DNA of 64,000 nt, from contig CM065303.1 in assembly GCA_032871835.1 (NCBI GenBank), forward strand, positions 20,462,001 through 20,526,000. The letters run 5' to 3'. Below the pieces are notes generated by a model, which had not been told where the DNA came from, ran no database searches, and worked only from the letters and a program-made list of their open reading frames with translations. Below are positions 34,915 to 45,407 of this stretch, piece by piece (the stretch's first letter is position 1; every line of letters starts with the position of its first letter). The stretch comes from Dipteronia dyeriana (lineage: Eukaryota > Streptophyta > Magnoliopsida > Sapindales > Sapindaceae). The position numbers and the translations under genes are program-made.

Positions 34915-35195
34915 ATGTTTAACTATGTTTGGAGTGCTTAACATCATTTGGAATTCCAAATTGTATTAGGAATGCCAAAACAAATTTTGGAATTCCTAAC
35001 AAAGTTTGGATTTCCTAACATCGTTTGAAATTCCTAACAAAGTTTGGATTTCCTAACATCGTTTGAAATTCCAAACTCTGTTAGGAATACCTAAATATAT
35101 TAGGAATTCCAAACGATGCTAAGAAATCCAAACTCTAATAGGAATTTCCTAACATCGATTGGAATTCTAAACTCTGTTAGGAATTCCAAACTTAT
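34915..35195. repeat. AATTCC-centred repeat array 1
   Basis: About 12 short monomers of 20-25 bp, each built around a palindromic core such as GGAATTCC or its half, joined by TAACA(T/A)(C/A)G-type linkers, in both orientations. The related array 36395-36690 lies on the other side of a DUF1985-like fragment. Confidence 0.65.
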
Positions 35196-35299
35196 GTAAT
35201 CAAAAAGCTGTGATTTTAATTTTTAACTATCAACGTTGAATCGAATATGCATGAAGATGTGCCTTTAGACTACTGTTGCGAATTCAGTTAGATGATTTG

Positions 35300-35590
35300 T
35301 ATTTTTTAATGTTGTTTTGTTACATTTTAGGAAAATAGAATGGGAGAAGATTGATTTGTTAGTCAAGGTTTCAAAACATTTCCCGACGAAGATTAACAGC
35401 ACTTCGTCAACGGTTGCTATAAAGCAGATTAAGGAAAATTTGACAGAGGCGCACCTGGCTCTATTCCGCACGACATGCTTCGGGAAACTTTTAGAGATGC
35501 ATGAGCTCAAGTTTTCTGGGTAGCTAGTTCATCATCTACTCCTTAGATAAGTCGAGTCGCATAATAGCTCCGAGATGTGCAGATTGTGTT
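35300..35590 (+). pseudogene. DUF1985-like gene fragment carried by the Mutator-like element
   Basis: A plus-strand frame reads LLVKVSKHFPTKINSTSSTV and ALFRTTCFGKLLEMHELKFS, then TAG at 35521-35523, then LVHHLLLR in the same frame (the usual text is ...SGQLVHHLLLR). This matches the start of the plant DUF1985 domain, found with Ulp1-like peptidases in Mutator elements of the Kaonashi (KI-MULE) type. A preceding ...ACATTTTAG could be a splice acceptor. No Ulp1 peptidase part is visible, so it is a remnant or captured piece. Confidence 0.6.
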
Positions 35591-36394
35591 AATATAACAA
35601 ATTGTGTAAATGTTAGCTTGTGTTGCAAATTTTTGTATGAAACTAATAATTCCTCACTGTTATGAATTACACAACAACGAAATTTGAATTGTTCCTTCAC
35701 TTTCTGTTACCTCTAGTTTTTGTTGTATTCATTTTTTTAAGTTTCTATTATGTATTTGTTCTGTTGATTGTAACTCTAATTTGAATATTTGTGTTCTGCT
35801 CATTGGATTCTTGAATATTTATTTATAGTTTATATAAATCTTAATATTTTGAAATCTTAACTATATGTGTTTAGTATTTATTTGTGTCCGGTACTTATTG
35901 TATATTTGACTCACAACACACTTCCAATATTACATAACATTGTCAACATTACACAACTTCCATGAAATCAATTAACAATATTTGTGAATTGCAAAACAGA
36001 AATCTTGACATTACACAACACTATCAACATCACACAAATTCCATGAAATCCATTAACATTACAAGAATATTTGCACATTATCATCATTCACAACTTCAAA
36101 CGGTGCTAAAACCTTTGGTGAATTAAACAAGAACTTTATATTGATGGAGAACTTGTTTGGATTGACATTAACAAGACAATATATGATGTCTTGTAATGAT
36201 TCATACACGGTTTCTCTTGAAACTGAAATTAATTACTCTTGACTTACTTGATTGATACTTGAACTTCCACCACTTGCACTCCATTCCCACATATAAAACA
36301 ACAAACTGACCTTTATCTATGCAACCGACCTTTCAAATGAATAAAAAATTAATGATTAAATTCTAAACAAATATTTTAGAGTCATGGAGCAGTG

Positions 36395-36690
36395 AATTAA
36401 CAAAATATTCTAAATCCAAACTATGTTTAATTTGGATGCCATTGGGAATTTCCAACTCAGTTAGGGATTTCCAACAGAGTTAGGAATTCCCAACGCTATG
36501 TTGGAAATTCCTAATTGCGTTACGAATTTCCATCTCCGTTAGGAAATCTTAACACTGTTTGGAATTCCCAACACAGTTAGAAATTTCTAACAAAGAGTTG
36601 GGAATTCCTAACTGTGTTGGAAATTCCCAACTCTGTTGGTAAGTCATAACTCTGTTAGGAATTCTTAATGCAGTTAGGAAATTGTGTTGG
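36395..36690. repeat. AATTCC-centred repeat array 2
   Basis: Monomers like GTTGGGAATTCCTAACT and its variants alternate in orientation, with conserved AA(C/T)TC(T/A)GTTAG linkers. It belongs with array 1 at 34915-35195. Each monomer is nearly self-complementary, so the array could fold into a long stem. Confidence 0.65.
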
Positions 36691-36740
36691 ACACTTTTTT
36701 TTTTTAAACTAACAATTGTCTAGATTGAATACAATAATGG

Positions 36741-37140
36741 AAAATTAACTACACCAACATCAAATTCAAACAAGACCCATGCTATAGTACATTCATGATA
36801 ACTATTTTGACAAGAATAAACAACACTAATGCACAAATTAAACTAAAAAAGATGGTATCTAACAAGAAAGACACTTTAAATTAATGTATAAAATTTAAAT
36901 CGATTACACCAACATCAAATTCAAACAAGACCCATGCTCTAGTATATTCATGAAAGCTATTTTCACAAAAATAAACAACCATATTGCACAAATCAAAGTA
37001 AATAAGAGATTCAAAAATAGAAATAAACTTTATATTTTGTTTAAACTTTAAATTGATTACACCAACATCAAATACACACAAGACCCATGCTTTAATATGT
37101 AAATGTAAACTATTTTCACAAAAATAATACACACATTCAA
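36741..37140. repeat. Three tandem copies of an about 150-bp unit
   Basis: The block TACACCAACATCAAAT(T/A)CA...ACAAGACCCATGCT...CACAA(A/G)AATAA recurs at about 36751, 36904 and 37057. It is part of the right flank of the Mutator-like element. No gene. Confidence 0.65.
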
Positions 37141-37565
37141 TTAAATCCGAGATTGAAGATATGTGTAAAGTATAAAAGTTTAAAAAAACTCACCTCAAAG
37201 CTTGAATAGAAGGAACCCTTGTGGTAGATGAATAATTTCAAGTTTCTCAATGTTGGATAATGTAAATAATTACTATAAATTCGAAATGAAGGAAGAGAGA
37301 ACAAAAAAAAAAAAATTGGAGAGGAGAATGGGAGAGAACGAGATTGCGGTGGAGAGAGGTGAAAATAAGAGGAAAATAATGTGAATAATAGGTATAGAAT
37401 GGGTAGGTAAAGTAGAAATGAAATAGTGAGTAAGTAAGAGTATAATGGTAATTACGCATCAAAAAGGGTTAGTTTTGTTAGTTTTTTTAAAAAGAGGTTA
37501 GTTGTTAACATGAGACTCCCAAATAGGTTAGTTTCTAATAAAACCCTTTTCATTATTTGTTGAAT

Positions 37566-39345
37566 CACTACAAGAAAAATAGGCTTTTATCACGGTTTTT
37601 ATCAACCGTCATCAAGTGATACTAGTCTTTTTAATTCATCGTGTGTTTATGACGCAATTTAAAGCTGACATCAAAGTATCATGGTCATTTAAAATGTGCG
37701 ACAATTTGATGACATTTTTTATTAACCGTGATTAAGTTATCACACGTTTATTAAACCGTGATTACGTTATTACGAATTTTATTAATCATGATAAAATTAT
37801 GACGAGTTTTATTTTTATATGTAATTTAATTATCATACTATTTTGTTAGTGTGATGAAGATATATATATATATATATAATTTTATTTTAGAATTACACTA
37901 AAACTATAATTTTTAATTTTTAATCACTCAAATTTATTAGTCACAACCCTTTAAAAAACAAAAAACAAGCAATCATATGTTTTCTTTTTGTAGTGAACTA
38001 TTAAAATATAAAAGCATTTCGTTAGTATAATTGATAGCTAACTTTCCCCACTTTCTAACCCTAGCTACTCGCCACTCTCACATCTCTCACTTTTTTTTTC
38101 TTGTTTTTTTTTTCAATATTCTCACTCACGATCTTCACTCTTCACATATAAAAGAACTATATTCATAGTGAGTTTTAAACTTCAAATGAACTCAAAACAT
38201 GATTTGAATTACAATTTTTTTTACTATGTATTTATTTATTTTTATTGGTTAATTTATTTATGTATTGGTTAGGAACTTGTAGCGGTCTTCGATAGCGAGT
38301 GACTTACTTCAACACATTTGTAGTGTTTTGAATATGAACGATTATACAAAATAGAATATCATGATCCCTCTCACCTCTATCTATGCAATCGAGCACCGTT
38401 TCGTCGAAGTTGTCCAAAAGAAAGTTTATATCGACCTTAAAAAGAGGTTAGTTAATTTCTTTTTGATGTCCTTTGGTTTTCTCATTCTTTTATTGTTAAA
38501 ATAAGTTTTTATAATGATTTGTTGTTATAGTATAGTTTTAGTTTTAGTTTTTTCTTATATCAATTTTATTGTTCCTCAAACTTACTTCTATAGCTTCTCA
38601 GACTATGTGGTTGTATGTTTGAAAGGAAGCTTCAAGAAAGATGAACAAAGATTTTTTTTTTTTCATGTATTTGAACAAATAAAATTTAAACATAGCTTTT
38701 GTGTATAATAGTTTGTATTTTAGAATTGATTTTGCTAATAAATGTTTGTATATTTTGGTGATGATTGAACGGAGATTATTTTTTTGAAAGTTTGAATTGA
38801 GATCTTTAATATTTATTATATATATACTTATGGAAAACAATATAATGTTAAAATACATTAACAAAAAATAAACAGTATCTCTTGCAAGGCTGACCCATAA
38901 TGGGATCAAACCCAACCATTTACTGGGGCTTCCAAATGGCCAAATCAATTTCTTCTTATATGAGGGCCTCACTCCTCTGTACCCAATCTATTTAAAAAGG
39001 CTCTAATTTTTATTAACATCATTAAATGGATGAGGTCTTAAAATGTCTGGAGACGACCCTGATCTCTTGATTATATCGTCAAGAGATTCTGTATATAATT
39101 TTATTTAATAAAAAAAATAACTTCATAATGGTTTTTAACCATCATCAGTTGATCACAATGTTAAGGAGCTGTCAAAAATTGATGCCAATGATTGAAAACC
39201 GTGATAAAAGTTCATAACGGTTTTTAAAAACCGCAATAAAAAATAAAACCGTGATAAACTTTTTATTCAAGTGGCATTAATAACACTTTTTAAATCGTCA
39301 CTAAAACATTTTTATAACGGTTAAAAACCATTTTTCTTTGTAGTG
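37566..39345. mobile_element. CACTA-type element, non-autonomous, 1780 bp
   Basis: The left end CACTACAAGAAAAATAGG and the right end ATTTTTCTTTGTAGTG are inverted repeats starting with CACTA, and AAT flanks both sides (37563-37565, 39346-39348), the 3-bp duplication of CACTA elements. Subterminal repeats of the type ACCGTGATAAA occur at both ends. No transposase ORF is present. (AT)n lies at 37858-37878. It lies in the last intron of the O-methyltransferase pseudogene, 10 bp from the Mutator-like element's duplication. Confidence 0.82.
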
Positions 39346-40392
39346 AATTTTAATATCATATTTGATCAACTAATCTTATATGTTCTATATAGACGTTGCA
39401 TGGTTAATTTTTTAGTCATTACTCATTAGATTGAAGTCTACAAAAATCAAGAATTTAAAAATTAAAAATTACAATAATATAATTCTCACACTCATAATTA
39501 TCTCTGCAACTATGTACTTCGTATGTATAAAAGCTAAATCGTAGAACAATATGTTTTTAATGTAAAAATTCACAGCTAACCTTCATCAAAATGGCATCCC
39601 CATTTGGAATCCTTTCAAACATATCTCCACAGACATGTTCCACACCTGTAACACGAATTTCAAGTAATTAATGAACTCTGTTCTTTTTAAAGATGAAACA
39701 AAACAAAGATCAAACTGTATCACGTTATTTATATATTGTCCGATAAAATTTTACTATGTAAAAAAGATTCAATTAATAATACATTTTGAATTTAAATTTG
39801 TATATTAATGCATACCTTACAAGATTATATTGGACCCCGGTGGCAAATCAACATGGAGGTCTAGGCAAACACAGTCCTCCAAATTTAAGGAAGATGGATT
39901 TGCCTCTCGGCATGCCTAGCTATCTTATTAATGTTTTCTTGGTAAAACAAAATTAATGTTATTTTTAAAATCTACAATTCAACTTTTAAATATTGAATCT
40001 TAACATAAGTTAAATTTGAAACAAAATGATTTTATCCATAAAACTTGATAAAAATATCATTGGTAGCACGAGATAACAAAAGATTGTTGAATTATTGTCT
40101 AGATTTAAGTCAGATACAATTTAATTAGTAGATGGAATCTTTACTGAAGAAGGATGGAGATTGTTGTATAACATGAGGCAAATCAAAGTTGATACCCTTG
40201 ATATGTGGGTATTTTAAAGAGATTATATCAAGTGTGACTCCCAAGCCACCACCAACATTCACAAGTTGATTAAACTGCTCAAAACCCTTGTAATAGTTGA
40301 GGATTCTCTTTATAACAATTGTGGTGTGATTTAACATTGTGTGGTTGAAAACTTGATTGAATCTGGTGTCTGTGCCAAGGTACTCATACAAG

Positions 40393-40991
40393 TAGGGGTG
40401 TGCACAAAAACCGAAACTGTATTGAACCGAACCGAACCGAATCAACCAAAAAAGAGTGTTTGGTTCGGTTCATAGCTTCTATTTGGTTCAAACCGATTTG
40501 AAATTTGAAAACCGAATTGAATTCGGTTAGGTTTAATTATTTTTATGGATTGTTTGTTGATGATGTTTTATTTTTGGACTACATTATGTACTACATTTTT
40601 TTAATTAAATTTTATAGAAGTTATGAGGATTTTATATTTTGATTGATTATGTAGAATGAATATGATTGAAATTTTAGATTTAGATTGAAAAATTGGGTTG
40701 TATTTTGTCAATTTTTTTTTATATATATTATGTTTTCTTAAAAAAGTTTAAGCCTAAATGCCAAAAATACAACTTAAAGGTCCAAAAAATAAAAAAAAAA
40801 CTTATAAAAAGGCTTTAAAATCCAATAGGCTCAAAACCGAATCAAACCAAACCGAGATAAAAATGTTCGGTTCAATTCGGTTTTACGGTTCAAAACGGTT
40901 CAAATCGATTCACATTTTTAAATACCAAATATATGTCAGTTCAATATGATTTTGGTCAAAACCATACCGAACCGAACCATATCCACCCCTA
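40393..40991. mobile_element. hAT-type MITE in exon 2 of the O-methyltransferase pseudogene
   Basis: TAGGGGTG...CACCCCTA ends are perfect 8-bp inverted repeats, flanked by the perfect 8-bp duplication CATACAAG (40385-40392, 40992-40999), the hallmark of hAT elements. The 599-bp body is rich in AACCGAACCG words. Removing it with one duplication restores the exon reading frame, so it hit an otherwise continuous exon. The remnant at 1-301 belongs to the same family. Confidence 0.88.
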
Positions 40992-41187
40992 CATACAAGT
41001 ACATTCCATAGATGCCATTGAATGGTATTCCTCCTTCAAGAATTGCATTTTTCAATTCAAACCTATAAAGTTAAGATAAGAGTAATTACCTTATATTATG
41101 CAAAATAGTCAAAACACTTTACAGAAATATTAAATTTATCAATTTCCAACAAAAAAATATTATATTTGTCAAACTTTCCATTTCTCA

Positions 41188-41712
41188 GGCCATCTCCAAC
41201 CCAAAAACCCATTTTGGTGCAACTTTTGCACTAAAATAGTGCAACTTTCACACTAATTCACTACTCATTCTCCAACCCATTGCACCAAATTTTTTACTAA
41301 AAAGAATATTTTCTTTTTTTCTCCTTTTTTAATATTTATTTATAATTAACTTTTCACCCCATAATTAACATAATATTGTAATACGATAAGAAATTATGAA
41401 ATTAATACATTATATGTTAATATCAATAATAATTAAATAAAAAAAAATCATTAATTAATAAAAGGACCAAATTGGAACAAATTTAATTTATTGACGGTAA
41501 AACTATAATTAAACAAAACCTTTAAATAAGTGTATAATCAGAATAAATTTTAATAAATAGGGTCAAACTGTGATTTTATAAAAGTTTAGGGATTGAAAAA
41601 AAAGAAATAAAGCGTTTTTTGTGCAAAATGAACAATGTTGCGCTTGATATTGCACGACACTATTTATTGAAGCAAAAAAAAAAAACGCATAAGATTGAGA
41701 TGGGTTGGAGAG
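41188..41712. mobile_element. Possible MITE in intron 1 of the O-methyltransferase pseudogene
   Basis: The left end CATCTCCAACCCAAAAACCC and the inverted right end CTCCAACCCATCTC share CTCCAACCCA. Internal text (GTGCAACTTTTGCACTAAAA...) also pairs with the right side (TGCACGACAC, TTGTGCAAAA). A target duplication is not clear, so the limits are approximate. Confidence 0.45.
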
Positions 41713-42572
41713 GAATTGTTGCTGTAAAATGGAGATACCGTAGGGGATCTGCCTGGTTAGAGATTGCCTTAGACAAAAAAGCCCTTAATAAATTTCTAAA
41801 AACAAAAGATCAATGTTCTATGCCAGTGATCCAAAATCAAATATTTTAAAACAAAATAGAGGGGTATTTTGTCACTTCTAGCTAAAATAGACAAGAAGAA
41901 GAAGATGAAAACGAACCAGCTCTTGATGAAGACCTTGTTCCGATCCAAACACAATAGGGGACACAATGAGACACCATCTTGGTTAGAGACAAAGTATGTG
42001 GACACAGGAGCAAGACTGTAGTGCCTTTGATCTCCACCAAGAACAGAGCAACCAAGAATACAGTGGGTGACCAGCAGCCTCAGGATCCGGTCCAACATGG
42101 CGGCTGCATCCGCTAGGTTTGTGGTGGGCAATTTTGTTGCAATCTCTAAAGCAGATAGCTTCACGCTCGGACCAGCTTTGGCTATGATCTAAAAAATGCC
42201 AAGCTCTGTTGCAGTGTGCAAGGCCATGGGTAGAACTATGCTCATTTTAAGTTGAATGGCATATGAATACGTACCGTCTTTGTTTTCGTCTTCTTTTCAG
42301 GTTTGTGCTTGGGTTTCCACCGAAGAATCCATATTTACAATTTGTTGGTGGATTTCTTTTTTATCTTTGTGCGGATTGCAATGAAGCTTGATGTCTGCAT
42401 TTACAAGACTTCTTTTGTATAGATTTAGAAGCTTAATAAAAAAAAACTTGTACTTTGTCAAATTATTACAATTGATTCGGATATTGAAGGATGAGATATG
42501 AAACGAACCCAAAATATTCAATCGGGAAGTTGTGTCATTAAGACATCTTTTATCTTGTCGATCATGTACTTA

Positions 42573-42615
42573 GGGCATTTCTAACCCAACACCAATTTGG
42601 TGTTAATTACAATTC
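42573..42615. mobile_element. Left piece of a split Tourist-like MITE
   Basis: GGGCATTTCTAACCCAACACCA follows TTA (42570-42572). Its partner end, inverted GAGCATCTCCAACTCTAACACC, closes at 49703 before TTA (49704-49706). The two pieces were separated by copia element 2 and a second LTR-like fragment. Confidence 0.6.
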
Positions 42616-43952
42616 GCAAGGAATTACAACCTAATCTCGGTTTAATCCACCACCACTACCTAATCCCAGTATAAGTGAACCTAGTTCACCTTGCTTGTGC
42701 TTTAAGCTACCTACTCCCGGAAGCAACACAAGTCTTACTTCTTAATGAAGAGATAAAGTGTCCTAAGTGAATATATGATGATATTCAATGAACAAACAAG
42801 GCTAGGAAACCCTATATGCTTATCTAGGATAATGAGATGACAATTAATGCAATCTTAGATATCAAGTGCTAAATGACATGTTCAAATAGCTTAGCTAAAC
42901 ATAGATCAATCAATCCTATGAAGCTATCACAATACAACACTCAATCATGTCATCACAACAATCTCTAATTTGTATCTAGAAATATTCTAAGAGAATACAA
43001 TTAATTAAAGAGATGGTTTAGCAAGCAAAAACACTTAACTTGTAAGAAGATAGTGAAGAGCTTACCAAACAAGATGTGACTAAGCAACCCTATCCATAGA
43101 TGCACTCTAGATGAACTTAGATGATGCAAGATGAAGATTTGATGCACATGGGAATGCTTTGAGTGATTAAAAATGAGTTCTTGGAAGTGTTTTTCCTTTT
43201 AAATGTGTTATAAGAAAAATATATGATATTTTGAACTCTTACACGACCTTAAGACAATGATATATATATATGAGATCCAAACAAAGTGATGTCATTTTGG
43301 AAAATACGTTCCAGCTTCTTCATTGTGCGCTGGTGAGGTGCGCTGGTCGAGTAGCGCACCACCAGCGCACTGCCTAAAAATTTCAATAGGCGCTGGTCGA
43401 GTGGTGCAACACAAGTGCAAAACCACTGGAATGTTTACGCTGGTGGGGCTGCGCTAGTCGAGTATCACACCACCAGAGCATGCCCACATTTTGCATCTTT
43501 GCACGGTTACAGCAACGCAACCCAGTGGCGCAACACTAGCGACAATCCACTGTGAATGTTGCGCTGGTGAGGTGCGCTGGTTTAGTAGCGCACCACCAGC
43601 GCAATTCCTACTTCAACACTCAAACAACCATACAAGCAACAAGTATAAGAGTGATGAAAATGCATCCTATTTTAATACATAGCATGACATAAAACTTTCA
43701 TAGTAAGATGCAAATAGGTCAACAAGAGTCATTTAAACTAAAATGCACACAAGAAAACACTCAACACATATGATCAAGAGTTATGCATGAATATGTGAGT
43801 GTGTGCAACTATCTTTTCAAAGTAAGTAAGCACAAGAATTTTACCTTTGGTGCTTCTCCTTTTGAGGTCTTGAGAGCCTAAGCTACCCTGACATGAACCC
43901 CAACAGTGTGGTTGTTCACAAAATAAGCCAATCAACAAATGATGACTTTTCA
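42616..43952 (-). repeat. 3' LTR of copia element 2 (truncated)
   Basis: Matches 47520-48876. Contains an array of hairpin-prone GC-rich motifs at 43325-43605, for example GTGCGCTGGTCGAGTAGCGC followed by ACCACCAGCGCA. The terminal 240 bp, including the outer boundary, are lost, so no target duplication can be read. Confidence 0.8.
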
Positions 43953-44762
43953 ATCTCCCCCTTTGGCTATTTCGTGACAAAACCACCACTCACATTGATC
44001 ATCACAAAACAAAATAGAAAAACACCGGGAAGATATTTTACATTACTAAGAGATAAACATAAAAAAAAAACTTCAAGTCTTCAATCTCTTGTAGAACTAT
44101 CAACCCTACACACAAGGCAAGCACAAATACGCTTTCCAAACCAAGTGCATGTGAGATGATCAAGTGAATCTAAAACAAAAGCATTTGCATTTAAGAATAT
44201 GAATATGACAACATGCAATGTATGTGAATGCAATGCTCCCCCTCAACGGGTTACTCCCCCTACATGTAATCTCTCCCCTTACATGTAAACTCCCTTTTCA
44301 AACCAACACATGCTACACTCTTTTAGCCAACACTACTCCCTCTTTTTGTCATGACATAGTCAAAGGAGAAGTCCCTAACCAGGTCACTCAAGGCAAAGAA
44401 AGAAAATAGCATACAAGATTGTTGCATAATTATATAAGCCACATTTATGCAATCTCAATTGATAGGAGAGAAACAAGGAGACTTATTTCAAAGACAATGT
44501 GTGAATCAAAAAATGGGTTGCATACAAGACATGTTGCATTCAAGTCAAAAAACAATGGTATTTGGCAAAGCAAATGACAAAGGTTTCTAATATAATTCAA
44601 ACCAATTTCACCATTTGTCATGAGAAAAGCAAGGATAAGGAGTTCTTATAGATATCAAGTTTTAAAGGCACTATATCTAACTTTAAAAGCTAAACATGGC
44701 ATGAGCAACTTTGCACCCTATTTGATTTTTTCGGGAGGATACCCATATGATAATAGCCATGT
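43953..44762 (-). other. Internal region of copia element 2 lacking pol
   Basis: Where integrase, RT and RNase H should be, there are only about 800 bp of non-coding sequence with repeated words such as CTCCCCCTCA and ACTCCCCCTAC (44236-44290). It begins with the polypurine tract. No domain seen. Confidence 0.6.
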
Positions 44763-45389
44763 TCAACTAATAAAGAAAGAGAGACATTGATTAAACATTT
44801 TATTATCACTTATCAAATTGGCTTTTAGACCATAAACATACAAAGCATTGGACAATGAGGGTAATCCGGGAATGGAGATGATTCCCTTTCCTTTGACCTT
44901 TTTTTTGGATCCATCACCAAAGGTGACATTTTCTCCCTCCTCCATCACAAGAGTCTCAAAGAAACTCTTATTTCCAGTCATGTTCCTAGAGCACCCACTA
45001 TCCAAATACCCAAAATCACAAGAATGAGCTTTCAAAGCAGTTTGTGCAACATGGCAAAGGTGTTCATCCTTTCTAATCCACCTAGGTACAGTATTTTCCT
45101 TCGTAGTGGTCAATGGTACATTGGCTCTAAATGTCCTAGGATCATGCAAAGGTGTTTCACTTTTCCTAGTGACAGACATCATGGCTCTAGGTGTCCTAGA
45201 ATCATGCATCATGGCTCTAAATGTCCTAGGATCATGCTTCATGGCTCTAGCCCTTTTCTTTTCTATCATGCTTTCAATCCTATATAATTTGATATACCTA
45301 GAGCAATTTGGTGTAATGTGACCATCATTACCATAAAAATGACATGTAGGTAAAAAGTTAGGAATTATACCAGATCCTTGAGGATGCAT
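44763..45389 (-). pseudogene. Copia element 2 second zinc knuckle and protease
   Basis: The minus strand gives CHFYGNDGHITPNC (knuckle with first-pair spacing retained, second Cys replaced by Tyr). Next is a repeated tract with HDPRTFRAM/HDSRTPRAM three times (about 45260-45110), then GYLDSGCSRNMTGNKSFF, the SIRE-type protease active site, and FGDGSKKKVKGKGIIS and LPSLSNALYVYGLKANLIS. Reading ends at 44763 where pol is deleted. Confidence 0.78.
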
Positions 45390-45407
45390 TGGAGCCTTCC
45401 CAAGTCT

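Larger units (their letters stand above)
23904..37546. mobile_element. Mutator-like element carrying a nested gypsy element
   Basis: The left end GGGTTTTATTGATAACTAA and, inverted, the right end GGGTTTTATTAGAAACTAA form long imperfect terminal inverted repeats (about 90 bp traceable). A perfect 9-bp target duplication TTTTCATTA lies at 23895-23903 and 37547-37555, diagnostic of Mutator-type transposition. Without the 9.6-kb gypsy insertion it would be about 4.0 kb. No MuDR transposase was seen. It carries a DUF1985-like fragment and two arrays of AATTCC-centred repeats. It inserted 8 bp beyond the acceptor AG of the last O-methyltransferase exon. Confidence 0.8.
23586..42332 (-). pseudogene. 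COMT-type O-methyltransferase pseudogene, four exons, invaded by transposons
   Basis: Plant type I SAM-dependent O-methyltransferases methylate phenolics such as caffeate or flavonoids. Exons on the minus strand: 42332-41917 (416 nt), 41062-40145 (311 nt after removing a 599-bp MITE and its 8-bp duplication), 39645-39581 (65 nt) and 23885-23586 (300 nt). Together they make 1092 nt, 364 codons in one frame, with GT/AG junctions; the 311/65/300 pattern is that of COMT genes. Seen: dimerisation domain (LSALEIATKLPTTN, LDRILRLL), SAM site [19 protein letters not shown], and catalytic His context WILHNWEDEHC. Three nonsense codons stop it: TGA at 42299-42297 (codon 12), TAG at 42191-42189 (codon 48), TAA at 23711-23709. 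The last intron is 15,695 bp. The substrate cannot be deduced. Confidence 0.9.

Noticed and set aside
45024..45321. Plus-strand ORFs with repeated 'CPRIM'-like text
   Set aside because: Shadow of the HDPRTFRAM repeat tract coded on the minus strand by copia element 2.
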